A stretch of 64,000 nucleotides of DNA from positions 62,001 through 126,000 of the forward strand of contig JAIUNI010000015.1 in NCBI GenBank assembly GCA_020161935.1. The letters are read 5' to 3'. A model generated the notes under the pieces. It had not been told where the DNA came from. It saw only the letters and a program-made list of their open reading frames with translations, and searched no databases. Positions within the stretch are counted from its first letter, which is position 1, and the number at the start of each line of letters is the position of its first letter. A program made the translations under genes and the position numbers. Origin of the DNA: Chloroflexota bacterium. Lineage in GTDB: Bacteria > Chloroflexota > Anaerolineae > Aggregatilineales > Phototrophicaceae. Of the stretch, positions 51,027 through 58,794 are shown one piece after another.

Positions 51027-52889
51027 ATGAAGGCTCGTGGATTTTTGATCACTTTACTGGTGGCGTTGTTCGCCATCAGCTTGGTTCCCGCAGTCGCACA
51101 GGATACCGTCACGTTCCCGATTACGATTGAGCACCAATACGGCAGCACGACGATTACCGAAGCGCCGCAGCGTGTGGTCGCCATCGGTTACACCGAGCAA
51201 GACCTGCTGCTCTCGGTCGGTGTGACCCCGATTGCGGCCCGTTACTGGTACGGCGACGAAACCAATGTCATTTTCCCGTGGGCAGAGGACAAGGTTGAGG
51301 GTGATGCCCCTATCGTCCTGAATATGCCCTACGGTGCGTTGAACCTTGAAGCCATTCTGGCGCTTCAACCCGATCTCATCAGCGCCGTGACCTCTGGCGT
51401 AACCGAGGACGAGTACAAGCTGCTCTCGGAAATCGCCCCGACCGTCGTCCAATCCGCTGACTACATCAACTTCGGTATGCCGTGGCAAGCGGCGACCCTG
51501 ATGGTCGGCGAATCGGTTGGTAAGCTGCCAGAAGCCGAAGCCGCTGTTGCCGAAGTCGAAGGTAAGTTTGAAGAAGTGCGCGAAACCCATCCTCAGTTCG
51601 CGGACAAGACCGTCGTCGTCGCTTACTACAGCGAAGGTAAGTTCGGTTTCTACACCGACCAAGATTCGCGTGGCCGCTTCTTTACGCAACTTGGCTTTAC
51701 CATCCCGCAGGAACTGGTGGACATCGCCGGTGAGTCGTTCTACGCTGAAATCAGCAACGAACGCTTCGACCTGCTGAATCAGGATGTCATCGCCATCGTC
51801 AACTTGCAGTTTGTTTCCGGTGGGATTGAAACCATTGAAGCCGACCCGCTGTTCAGCCAATTGGACGCGGTGAAGGAAGGCCGTGTGGTTTACCTCGACA
51901 CCAATTCTGAAAATGCGCTGGGCTTCAGCTCGCCGTTGAGCCTGCCCTATGCCCTTGACGCGGTACTGCCGCAGCTTGAAGCGATGTTCCCCGGTGAAGC
52001 CACAACGGAAGCGACTGAAGCCGCAGCCGTGACCTGTGAAGCAGGTGAACGTGCATTTGCTGGTGTGTGCGTACCGGAAAACCCGCAGCGTGTCGTCACC
52101 GTCACCGACTCGGATCTCGACGCGGTGCTGGCGTTGGGTGTTACCCCGGTTGGTATTACGAACGGTCGTGGTCAGTCAACCCCACCCCGTTACCTAAACG
52201 AGTATATACCGGAAGATGTGGAAGTCATCGGGGATTTCTTCACCCCCAACCTTGAAGCGGTACTGGCGCTCAACCCTGATATTATTCTCGCCGCAGGTCT
52301 TTCTGATCCCGCGACGTTGGAACAACTGAACGCTATCGCCCCAACCGTCGATACTTACGTCAACGGTTACGATTGGAAGACCCACTTTACCACCGTCGCC
52401 GACGCGCTGAACAAGTCCTCCGAAGCCGAAACATTCCTGACCGGCTATACCGACCGTATCACCGAACTACAAACCACCCTTGCCGACCATCTGGATGACC
52501 AGTTCATTGTCGCCCGTTGGAGCGCCGATGGTCCTCAGGTGATGGCTCCAATTACGTTTGTCAGCACCGTGCTGTTCGACTTGGGTCTGTCGTCACCAGA
52601 AGAAATCCCGGAGTTGGAAGGTGGTCATGCCCATTCCGCACCCCTGAGCCTCGAAACTTTGGGCGTGATTGATACCGATTGGGCGTTCCTCGGCACGCTG
52701 CAAGGTGAAGGTGACGCGGTAGACGCGCTGGAAGAGGTCAAGGAAAATCCACTGTTCCAAGCACTTAACGTCGTTCAAAACAACCATGCCATCTTCGTTG
52801 ATGGGTCGTTGTGGACGAGCAGCGGCGGCCCGCTGGCGGTAATGCTGGTACTGGATAACGTCGAAGCCGCGATGACAGGAGCGCAGTAA
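51027..52889 (+). CDS. Tandem double siderophore-type substrate-binding protein
   Basis: A 620-residue exported protein with a signal peptide (about 1-25, AISLVPAVAQ) and two complete class III (Fe/B12) periplasmic binding domains in one chain: about 28-322 and 336-615. A linker rich in Glu, Ala and Thr (EATTEATEAAA) joins them. Domain 1 begins APQRVVAIGYTEQDLLLSVGVTP and domain 2 begins CEAGERAFAGVCVPENPQRVV...DLDAVLALGVTPVG. Such domains bind ferric siderophores or cobalamin for ABC import, but no permease or ATPase gene adjoins. Very strong AAGGAG site. The second half resembles the protein at 53257. Confidence 0.92.
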   Translation: MKARGFLITLLVALFAISLVPAVAQDTVTFPITIEHQYGSTTITEAPQRVVAIGYTEQDLLLSVGVTPIAARYWYGDETNVIFPWAEDKVEGDAPIVLNMPYGALNLEAILALQPDLISAVTSGVTEDEYKLLSEIAPTVVQSADYINFGMPWQAATLMVGESVGKLPEAEAAVAEVEGKFEEVRETHPQFADKTVVVAYYSEGKFGFYTDQDSRGRFFTQLGFTIPQELVDIAGESFYAEISNERFDLLNQDVIAIVNLQFVSGGIETIEADPLFSQLDAVKEGRVVYLDTNSENALGFSSPLSLPYALDAVLPQLEAMFPGEATTEATEAAAVTCEAGERAFAGVCVPENPQRVVTVTDSDLDAVLALGVTPVGITNGRGQSTPPRYLNEYIPEDVEVIGDFFTPNLEAVLALNPDIILAAGLSDPATLEQLNAIAPTVDTYVNGYDWKTHFTTVADALNKSSEAETFLTGYTDRITELQTTLADHLDDQFIVARWSADGPQVMAPITFVSTVLFDLGLSSPEEIPELEGGHAHSAPLSLETLGVIDTDWAFLGTLQGEGDAVDALEEVKENPLFQALNVVQNNHAIFVDGSLWTSSGGPLAVMLVLDNVEAAMTGAQ

Positions 52890-52893
52890 CCCA

Positions 52894-53181
52894 ATGTTGA
52901 AGGCTCATGCACAGGTTAAAACGGATAAAGCCGCGCGTTACCTGAAGGCGTTGTGCAACCACTTCAGCCACAAGGTACAGGCGACTTATGACGATAATCA
53001 CGGCAGCGTTCAGTTTGGCATCGGCAACTGCGAAATGCAAGCCGATGGGGATACGATCTCCTTTCAGGTCGAAGCGGAAAATGCTGAAAACCTTGAACGA
53101 GTCAAGGAGGTGGTTGGCGGCCACTTTGAACGGTTCACCGGTGAAGTCGCGCTCAAGGTGACTTGGCAAGACCAAGCCTAA
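52894..53181 (+). CDS. DUF2218 protein
   Basis: A 95-residue cytoplasmic protein matching DUF2218: AHAQVKTDKAARYLKALCNHFSHKVQATYDD, HGSVQFGIGNCEMQADGDTISFQVEAENAENLERVKEVVGGHFERF. DUF2218 genes are commonly found next to iron-siderophore uptake genes. It begins five bases after the stop of the double binding protein, so it is co-transcribed. Function unknown. Confidence 0.93.
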   Translation: MLKAHAQVKTDKAARYLKALCNHFSHKVQATYDDNHGSVQFGIGNCEMQADGDTISFQVEAENAENLERVKEVVGGHFERFTGEVALKVTWQDQA

Positions 53182-53192
53182 CTGCTCATTTG

Positions 53193-53234
53193 GGCGAATC
53201 ATCTGTCTATATCGGATGGTTCGCCTTTTTATTT
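53193..53234 (+). terminator. Intrinsic terminator after DUF2218
   Basis: Imperfect stem GGCGAATCATC...GATGGTTCGCC followed by TTTTTATTT. The next gene starts only 23 bases later, so it may reduce rather than end transcription into 53257. Confidence 0.8.
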
Positions 53235-53256
53235 GTTTACGAGGAGAGAAGTCTGA

Positions 53257-54306
53257 ATGAAGGTTCGTATCAGTTTGTTGGTTGCTGTTGTCCTGATGAT
53301 GAGTGTTCAGTTCGCCGCCGCGCAGGAAACGATCACCTGCGAAGAAGGCTTCTGGTTATTCGACCACGAACGGCTGGCGAGTGATCCGGTATGTGTTCCT
53401 GATAACCCGCAGCGCATCGTGTCGTTGGATATGCCGGCGACTGAATTCTTGCTGCTGAACGATATTCCGATTGTGGGCGTGTTCGGTTATGCGGCTGATG
53501 AAATCTCCGCCGTGACCCCCGGCCTCGCCGACGAGTTGAAGGATATTCCGCGCTTCGACTGGCCGCCGAGCCTCGAACTGGTGACGGAACTGAACCCTGA
53601 CTTGATCGTCGCCTTCAAGGATTCGTCGCTATTCTATTCGGGCATGGAACAAATCGCGCCCATCGTTGTTTACGATGCTGCTTACGCGACCGACTGGAAA
53701 TCCTCAACCTCTTTCTGGAGCGAAGTGTTCCACAAGGAAGATGCGTACGCCGACATGCTCGACACCTACAACGCGCGCATCGAGGAACTGCAAACGGCGT
53801 TGGGCGAGAATCGCGGCGAGTTGAAGGTGTCGGCTTTCGTCCCCAGCCCGACTTACCCGATGATGTGGCTGGTGGATTCGGCGCAGGGTATCGTCCTGAA
53901 TGATGTTGGCCTCGGACGACCGGACTCGCAAGCAACCAACTTCGCCGACGGCGGGTATGTTGAAGGCGGCGCGGATTACGGTTTCGTCGCTATTTCCGAG
54001 GAAGCCTTGGGGTTAGTCGATGGGGATGTCATCTTTGTCTTCACCTATCCCTCGACCGATGCCGCCGAGAATGACGAAATCAACACTTACCTCAAGGACT
54101 ACTACGAAAACGATGTCGTTTTCAACGCCTTGAGCGGGGTGGAGGCCGGTAACGCGCATATCGTCGGGCCGCACTGGTTCCGCGCCCAAACTTATCTGGC
54201 GGCGAACCTGATGCTGGACGACCTGTTCACCTACCTGACTGATGTCGAGCCGACCGTTCCCAGCCCCGCTGCGGAATACATGACACCGGCGGAAGCCTCG
54301 TCGTAA
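53257..54306 (+). CDS. Siderophore-type substrate-binding protein
   Basis: A 349-residue exported single-domain class III binding protein with a signal peptide (about 1-22). The mature N-terminus (CEEGFWLFDHERLASDPVCVPDNPQRIVSLDMPATEFLL) has two cysteines and NPQR, as in the second half of the 51027 product, so the two are paralogues. A long central helix is expected around FHKEDAYADMLDTYNARIEELQTAL. Ligand probably a ferric siderophore or similar. The ribosome site is GAGGAG. Confidence 0.9.
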   Translation: MKVRISLLVAVVLMMSVQFAAAQETITCEEGFWLFDHERLASDPVCVPDNPQRIVSLDMPATEFLLLNDIPIVGVFGYAADEISAVTPGLADELKDIPRFDWPPSLELVTELNPDLIVAFKDSSLFYSGMEQIAPIVVYDAAYATDWKSSTSFWSEVFHKEDAYADMLDTYNARIEELQTALGENRGELKVSAFVPSPTYPMMWLVDSAQGIVLNDVGLGRPDSQATNFADGGYVEGGADYGFVAISEEALGLVDGDVIFVFTYPSTDAAENDEINTYLKDYYENDVVFNALSGVEAGNAHIVGPHWFRAQTYLAANLMLDDLFTYLTDVEPTVPSPAAEYMTPAEASS

Positions 54307-54320
54307 TCAATTGACTTTCA

Positions 54321-54347
54321 ATGCGGGCGGAAAATATCCGTCCGCAT
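54321..54347 (+). terminator. Hairpin after binding protein
   Basis: ATGCGGGCGGA/TCCGTCCGCAT stem 15 bases after the stop at 54306. No T-run, so weak as a terminator. Confidence 0.5.
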
Positions 54348-54418
54348 CATCCCCATTTTGAATAATCCTCGTATACTGATAACTAGATTTACAGACATAT
54401 TCATTTCTAGGTTGCTTC

Positions 54419-54688
54419 ATGATGACGAATAATAATCCGAATCAAGTTGTTGCAATCGAATTTCGTGGTGATAAAGTTTTCTTGCGCTTGGCTGATGGGC
54501 GCGAAATCGGCAACCCTCTCAACTGGCATCTGTGGTTAGCAGAAGCAACTCTAGCGCAGCGGGAGCAGGTTGAACTTTATGAACTCAGTGCTTATTGGCC
54601 TGATTTGGATAATGGACTCGATGCTGAGGAGATGATGAAAGGGATGCCACCCTACATTGCTCGGCGCGATATGAAATTAACTACCTAG
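54419..54688 (+). CDS. DUF2442-family protein
   Basis: An 89-residue second member of the DUF2442 family in this window, with VVAIEFRGDKVFLRLADGREIGNPLNWHLWLAEAT and LSAYWPDLDNGLDAEEMMKG. The C-terminus is longer and more basic than in the 33544 copy. The ribosome site is weak and two ATGs stand in tandem. No partner gene is seen. It ends about 20 bases before the sulfite reductase promoter. Confidence 0.88.
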   Translation: MMTNNNPNQVVAIEFRGDKVFLRLADGREIGNPLNWHLWLAEATLAQREQVELYELSAYWPDLDNGLDAEEMMKGMPPYIARRDMKLTT

Positions 54689-54708
54689 TTCTTAGGTGTG
54701 GCACTTTG

Positions 54709-54736
54709 TTGACAATCTCTATTTTGACAATATAAT
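54709..54736 (+). promoter_or_regulatory. Sigma-70 promoter of the sulfite reductase operon
   Basis: Perfect TTGACA (54709-54714), a 16-base spacer and perfect TATAAT (54731-54736). Predicted start near 54743, which gives a leader of about 335 bases before the sulfite reductase GTG. Confidence 0.85.
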
Positions 54737-54773
54737 CATCCATAATGTCCTTCAAGCAAAGATCATTTTTCGC

Positions 54774-54842
54774 ATGTCCACACCTGTTTGTTGTATGTGT
54801 TGCCTTACTCACACACGCGGCCTAGACCGGATGTGCGCTTGA
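54774..54842 (+). CDS. Cysteine-rich leader peptide 1 of sulfite reductase
   Basis: A 22-codon frame starting MSTPVCCMCCLTHTRG and ending RMCA. Four of five consecutive residues are Cys (TGT TGT ATG TGT TGC) with one more before the stop. It lies 31 bases after the predicted transcription start and ends 32 bases before the first terminator. The ribosome site is weak. Inferred to sense cysteine through ribosome stalling. Confidence 0.82.
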   Translation: MSTPVCCMCCLTHTRGLDRMCA

Positions 54843-54873
54843 TGCTTGCTGACTGAAATCCAGTGAAAATCGA

Positions 54874-54905
54874 AGCCCCGGCTAGCTAGCCGGGGCTTTT
54901 TATTT
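54874..54905 (+). terminator. Attenuator terminator 1 before sulfite reductase
   Basis: Perfect palindrome AGCCCCGGCTAG/CTAGCCGGGGCT followed by TTTTATTT, one of the strongest hairpins in the window. Confidence 0.92.
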
Positions 54906-54919
54906 GGGATGCTGAACGA

Positions 54920-55006
54920 ATGAAGCCTGTCCAAACCTGTTATCCGATGTGTTGTCTCTGCTGTCGCGAACGCTTACTCACGCACAGCCCGTTACGGCAC
55001 GTCTGA
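54920..55006 (+). CDS. Cysteine-rich leader peptide 2 of sulfite reductase
   Basis: Start either at 54920 (28 codons, MKPVQTCYP then the core) or at 54947 (19 codons, MCCLCCRERLLTHSPLRHV). The Cys run is TGT TGT CTC TGC TGT. The motif YPMCCLCC is shared with CPMCCLC of cysH leader 1. Its stop precedes the second terminator by 26 bases. Confidence 0.82.
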   Translation: MKPVQTCYPMCCLCCRERLLTHSPLRHV

Positions 55007-55032
55007 TCGACATTCGTTAAACAGATGCTACC

Positions 55033-55060
55033 GCCCCGGTCTATGTGCCGGGGCTTTTTA
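55033..55060 (+). terminator. Attenuator terminator 2 before sulfite reductase
   Basis: GCCCCGG-TCTATGTG-CCGGGGC followed by TTTTTATTTTT. The T-run is directly followed by the GGGGAG ribosome site of the sulfite reductase gene. Confidence 0.92.
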
Positions 55061-55079
55061 TTTTTGGGGAGAAACGATT

Positions 55080-56762
55080 GTGGTGAAACCGAACGTAGAG
55101 CAGATTAAATCCGACAGCGCAGGCTTACGCGGCAGTATTGGCGACGAGCTGGCGAACAGCGACCGCTATTTCAGCGATAACGCCGAGAAAATCCTCAAGT
55201 TTCACGGCATTTACCAGCAGGAAGACCGCGAAGCCCGCAAGCTCGACCGCAGCGCCGACCACCACCAGTTCATGATCCGCACGCGCCTGCCCGGTGGGCA
55301 GCTCACCGCCGCGCAGTACATCGCCCATGACGACCTCGCCACCACCTACGGCAACGGTACCCTGCGGATTACCACACGGCAGGACTTCCAATTTCACGGT
55401 GTCCTGAAGGGGGAACTGCGCGAAACGGTGCGCTTGCTCAACCACGCGCTCGTTAGCACCCTCGGCGCGTGCGGCGACATCGTACGCAATGTCATGGCCT
55501 GCGCCGCCCCGACCAGCGACCCGCAGCGGTTAGCTGTTCAAGACTTCGCCTTTCAACTCACCCGCGCACTGTATCCGGTGACGAGTGCTTACCACCAAAT
55601 TTGGGTGGATGGCGAAGAACTGATTGACGACCATGTGGTTGAAGACCCGATCTACGGCAAAACGTATCTACCGCGCAAGTTCAAAATCGCCATCGCTTAT
55701 GCGGGTGATAACTGCGTTGACGTGTATACCAATGATGTCGGCTTGGTGGCGATCTTTGACGAAGCCAACACGCTTACCGGTTTTAACCTGCTGGTCGGCG
55801 GTGGTATGGGCATGACCCACAACAACGACGCGACCTATGCACGACTGGCGGATGAAGTCGGGTTCATCACGCCGGAGCAGGTGGTTGAGACGGTGAAAGC
55901 AGTCGTTACCATTCACCGCGACTTTGGCGACCGCGAGAACCGCAAACACGCCCGCCTGAAGTACATCCTTGCCGACCGTGGGGTCGAGTGGTTCCGCGAT
56001 GAACTGGAACGGCGCGTCGGTTTTAGCTTGCAACCCCTTCAACCGATGCCGCCCTTCTTTGTTGAAGATCACCTCGGCTGGAATGAGCAGGGTGATGGTC
56101 TGTGGTACCTGGGTATTCCAGTCGAGAATGGGCGTGTGGTGGATCGTGGCGATTACCGCCTCCGCAGCGGCCTCCGCGCTATCATCGAACGGTTCGACCT
56201 CGGTACACGCCTCACCGCGCAGCAAAACATTCTGTTGGTCGGCATCACCGATGAGCAGCGACCAGCGGTTGAGGCACTAATCACCGAATATCAAATCTTG
56301 ACCGTGCAGGATATTACCCCCGTGCGCCGGAACGCTATCGCGTGTGTCGCGCTGCCGACCTGCGGCCTCGCGCTGACCGAAGCCGAGCGTGTGTTCCCGG
56401 CGGTGATCGACCAAGTGGAAGACGCGCTGGACGACCTGAACATCGCGGATGCGGGCATCACCATCCGCATGACCGGCTGCCCCAACGGCTGCGCTCGCCC
56501 GTACGTGGCGGAAATCGCGTTCGTCGGGCGCTCACTGGAGAAGTACACCATTTTCCTCGGCGGCAATCCGGCAGGCACACGGCTGGCGAAACCCTTCCTT
56601 GATCTGGTGCATCTCAATGACCTCATTCCGACGCTGCGTCCAGTATTGACCTACTACCGCGATGAACGGCAGGCTGACGAGTCCTTTGGTGACTTCACCC
56701 TGCGCGTTGGCCTCGATACGCTGCGCCAGCACCTCGCGGGTGAGGGTGTGGCCGGGGATTAA
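55080..56762 (+). CDS. Siroheme-dependent sulfite (nitrite/sulfite) reductase
   Basis: A 560-residue enzyme, GTG start eight bases after GGGGAG. Siroheme/[4Fe-4S] ligands are intact: C422-x5-C428 in CVALPTCG and C467-x3-C471 in TGCPNGC. The two-repeat layout (LRITTRQDFQFHGV and later DYRLRSGLRAIIERFDLGTRLTAQQN) and RNVMACAAP segments are those of the assimilatory sulfite reductase haemoprotein/ferredoxin type. It reduces sulfite to sulfide with six electrons. No flavoprotein subunit adjoins, so ferredoxin is the likely donor. Assigned to sulfite rather than nitrite because of its cysteine leaders and the APS pathway genes nearby. Confidence 0.92.
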   Translation: MVKPNVEQIKSDSAGLRGSIGDELANSDRYFSDNAEKILKFHGIYQQEDREARKLDRSADHHQFMIRTRLPGGQLTAAQYIAHDDLATTYGNGTLRITTRQDFQFHGVLKGELRETVRLLNHALVSTLGACGDIVRNVMACAAPTSDPQRLAVQDFAFQLTRALYPVTSAYHQIWVDGEELIDDHVVEDPIYGKTYLPRKFKIAIAYAGDNCVDVYTNDVGLVAIFDEANTLTGFNLLVGGGMGMTHNNDATYARLADEVGFITPEQVVETVKAVVTIHRDFGDRENRKHARLKYILADRGVEWFRDELERRVGFSLQPLQPMPPFFVEDHLGWNEQGDGLWYLGIPVENGRVVDRGDYRLRSGLRAIIERFDLGTRLTAQQNILLVGITDEQRPAVEALITEYQILTVQDITPVRRNAIACVALPTCGLALTEAERVFPAVIDQVEDALDDLNIADAGITIRMTGCPNGCARPYVAEIAFVGRSLEKYTIFLGGNPAGTRLAKPFLDLVHLNDLIPTLRPVLTYYRDERQADESFGDFTLRVGLDTLRQHLAGEGVAGD

Positions 56763-56839
56763 TTGACGATGCGCCTTTATTTCGCCGGATGCTAGGTTTG
56801 TTTAAACTTGAAAACAACTTTTTGAAAGGAAATCGTTTC

Positions 56840-57388
56840 ATGGTTCACATGCTTACCATCGGCGGCAGCCCATCCTCGCCCTCGCGTTCGGCGGCTGTGC
56901 TGGAATACGCGCGTAACTACCTCGGCGAACATGGTTTTCAAACCCGTTCGCTCAGTGTCCGCGACCTCGACTCGGAGGAACTGCTGTGCGGCAAGTTCAA
57001 CGGGCCGACCATGCAGCAGGCGAAGGAGATTGTCGCCAGTGCGGATGGCATCATCATCGGTACACCGGTTTATAAAGCGGCGTACACCGGTGTGCTGAAA
57101 GCCTTTCTCGACCTGCTGCCGCAGAACGCATTCGCCAACAAAGCGGTGCTGCCCCTCGCGACTGGCGGCACACTCGCCCATATGCTGGCGATTGATTACG
57201 CCCTAAAGCCGGTTCTCGCCAATTTGGGGGCGATACATATACTCACCGGGGTTTACCTGCTCGACCAGCACCTTGAGCTGACCAACGATCAGGATATCTG
57301 GTTCACCAGCCCTGAGGCCGAAGAACGCTTGGTTGCCGGACTCGATGCGTTGATCGAAGTGTTCGCCAATACTCGCCTGCGCGTCTAG
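56840..57388 (+). CDS. ssuE: NADPH-dependent FMN reductase (SsuE-like)
   Basis: A 182-residue flavodoxin-fold reductase. ATG 56840 has AAAGGA upstream; the longer in-frame start at 56789 lacks one. TIGGSPSSPSRSAAVLEYA (FMN phosphate loop), ADGIIIGTPVYKAAYTGVLKAFLDLLPQNAF and VLPLATGGTLAHMLAIDYALKPVLANLGA match SsuE closely. SsuE supplies reduced FMN to the SsuD alkanesulfonate monooxygenase, but no ssuD gene is seen here. It follows the sulfite reductase by about 80 bases and is probably in the same cysteine-controlled transcript. Confidence 0.92.
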   Translation: MVHMLTIGGSPSSPSRSAAVLEYARNYLGEHGFQTRSLSVRDLDSEELLCGKFNGPTMQQAKEIVASADGIIIGTPVYKAAYTGVLKAFLDLLPQNAFANKAVLPLATGGTLAHMLAIDYALKPVLANLGAIHILTGVYLLDQHLELTNDQDIWFTSPEAEERLVAGLDALIEVFANTRLRV

Positions 57389-57477
57389 CCATCGGGCGTG
57401 ATTCATAAAGGGCTGTGTCCGAGTTTGAACTTGGCACTTGAAACAAACGCCCTATTTCAAGTACACTCATACGTAAT

Positions 57478-57551
<74 letters not shown>

Positions 57552-57563
57552 CAAGATCAACAA

Positions 57564-57592
57564 GAATCCCATCTTCGCAGGTGGGATTTTTG
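57564..57592 (+). terminator. Terminator of tRNA-Pro
   Basis: AATCCCATC/GGTGGGATT stem (one G-T) with a loop of six and TTTTT. It lies 14 bases past the tRNA end. Confidence 0.85.
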
Positions 57593-57613
57593 ATTCTCAT
57601 CGTTTGAACGCTG

Positions 57614-58654
57614 TTACTTGATATAACCGTAGCTGCGTGCCAGTGCAATTGCTTCGGGCATCTTTCCGTTCGGAACGCGCTTGCCATCGGCTTCCAGTAT
57701 CCAGATGCCGTTGGCGAGATGCAGCGTTTCATCCACCCAGTCGTACATCGAAATCGCAGGTGCCCATGTGAACGCGCTGATGTCCGCACCTTCGTTGTTG
57801 GCGAGCCGCGTTTCCGCCAGCATCCACCAGAACCACTCGGTTTGCTGCCAGCCCACGGGCGGGCCGGAGGTTTCGGTGAACCACAGCGGCTTATCCGGCC
57901 AGCGGGTTTTGGCGTTCAGGAACAGCTTGTGCAGCGGCGGCAATGTCGAGTCGCGGTAGTGGTTGAGGCCGATGATGTCGATCAGGTCGCTGCTGCCGCC
58001 GAGGTCCGCATCCCGCAGTCCCAGCACCGTGTCAATCACGGCGGCCTGATGATCTTCTGAGAACACATCAGTCGCGTGCCACGGGTCGGGTAGGATCAAC
58101 AGCGCGTCCGGTCGCAGATTGCGTACCGCCTGTGAAGCGGCGATGATGCAGCGGCAGATTTGGCGGCGAAACTCGGCAGGATCTTTCAGGGTTAGGAAGG
58201 GCTGCCACTCGCCTAACTGACCACCGCGCTCTACGAGTAAGGTTGGCTCGTTGCAGATGCACCAGTGCGTGATCGACGGGTAGCGCTCGGCGATGGCGGT
58301 CGCGAAGGCGGCAAAGTGGGCAGGCGCTTCGGGACTCATGATGTCCAGCCATTCGGGATAGCCGTAGTGCCACAGGTCGATATACAGCGTTAGTTTATAT
58401 TTTTCAGCGGCTGCCACCACGCGGTCGAGCCATGTCCAATCGAAGGTATCCGGCGCGGTATGCGTCACGTACCAGCGGGCAGCATCGCGAATGCCGATAC
58501 AGCCAATATCGACCATCAGTTGATAATCGGTTTCGAGAAATTGGTCGTGCCGGATGAGCTGGACTTCATCCTGACGATACAATTCACCATTTTTGCGGCG
58601 TAAAAAGTCTGAATTTTCGAGGAATGCCCACAACTCCATCGGCGGATGTGACAT
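57614..58654 (-). CDS. TIM-barrel glycoside hydrolase
   Basis: A 346-residue cytoplasmic protein (no signal peptide), starting at ATG 58654 with AAGGAAAGG. Clan GH-A features are visible: acid/base Glu in WCICNEPTLL (NEP, about 139), nucleophile Glu in PLWFTETSGPP (about 255) and LTLYIDLWHYGYPEW, characteristic of GH1/GH5-like barrels. It is shorter than typical GH1 enzymes. Substrate unknown. The longer in-frame frame start at 58741 lacks a ribosome site. Confidence 0.88.
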   Translation of the reverse strand: MSHPPMELWAFLENSDFLRRKNGELYRQDEVQLIRHDQFLETDYQLMVDIGCIGIRDAARWYVTHTAPDTFDWTWLDRVVAAAEKYKLTLYIDLWHYGYPEWLDIMSPEAPAHFAAFATAIAERYPSITHWCICNEPTLLVERGGQLGEWQPFLTLKDPAEFRRQICRCIIAASQAVRNLRPDALLILPDPWHATDVFSEDHQAAVIDTVLGLRDADLGGSSDLIDIIGLNHYRDSTLPPLHKLFLNAKTRWPDKPLWFTETSGPPVGWQQTEWFWWMLAETRLANNEGADISAFTWAPAISMYDWVDETLHLANGIWILEADGKRVPNGKMPEAIALARSYGYIK

Positions 58655-58794
58655 GAATAAGCCTTTCCTTTTAGTAAGCAGCGAAGAACGCGCTGATTGT
58701 AACCCAATTTGATGCCGACACGCAGCGGCAGCCGTCCACAATCCGAGTTATCATGATGCGATGTCGTAGAACTATTTTTGATGAAGGATTGAAC

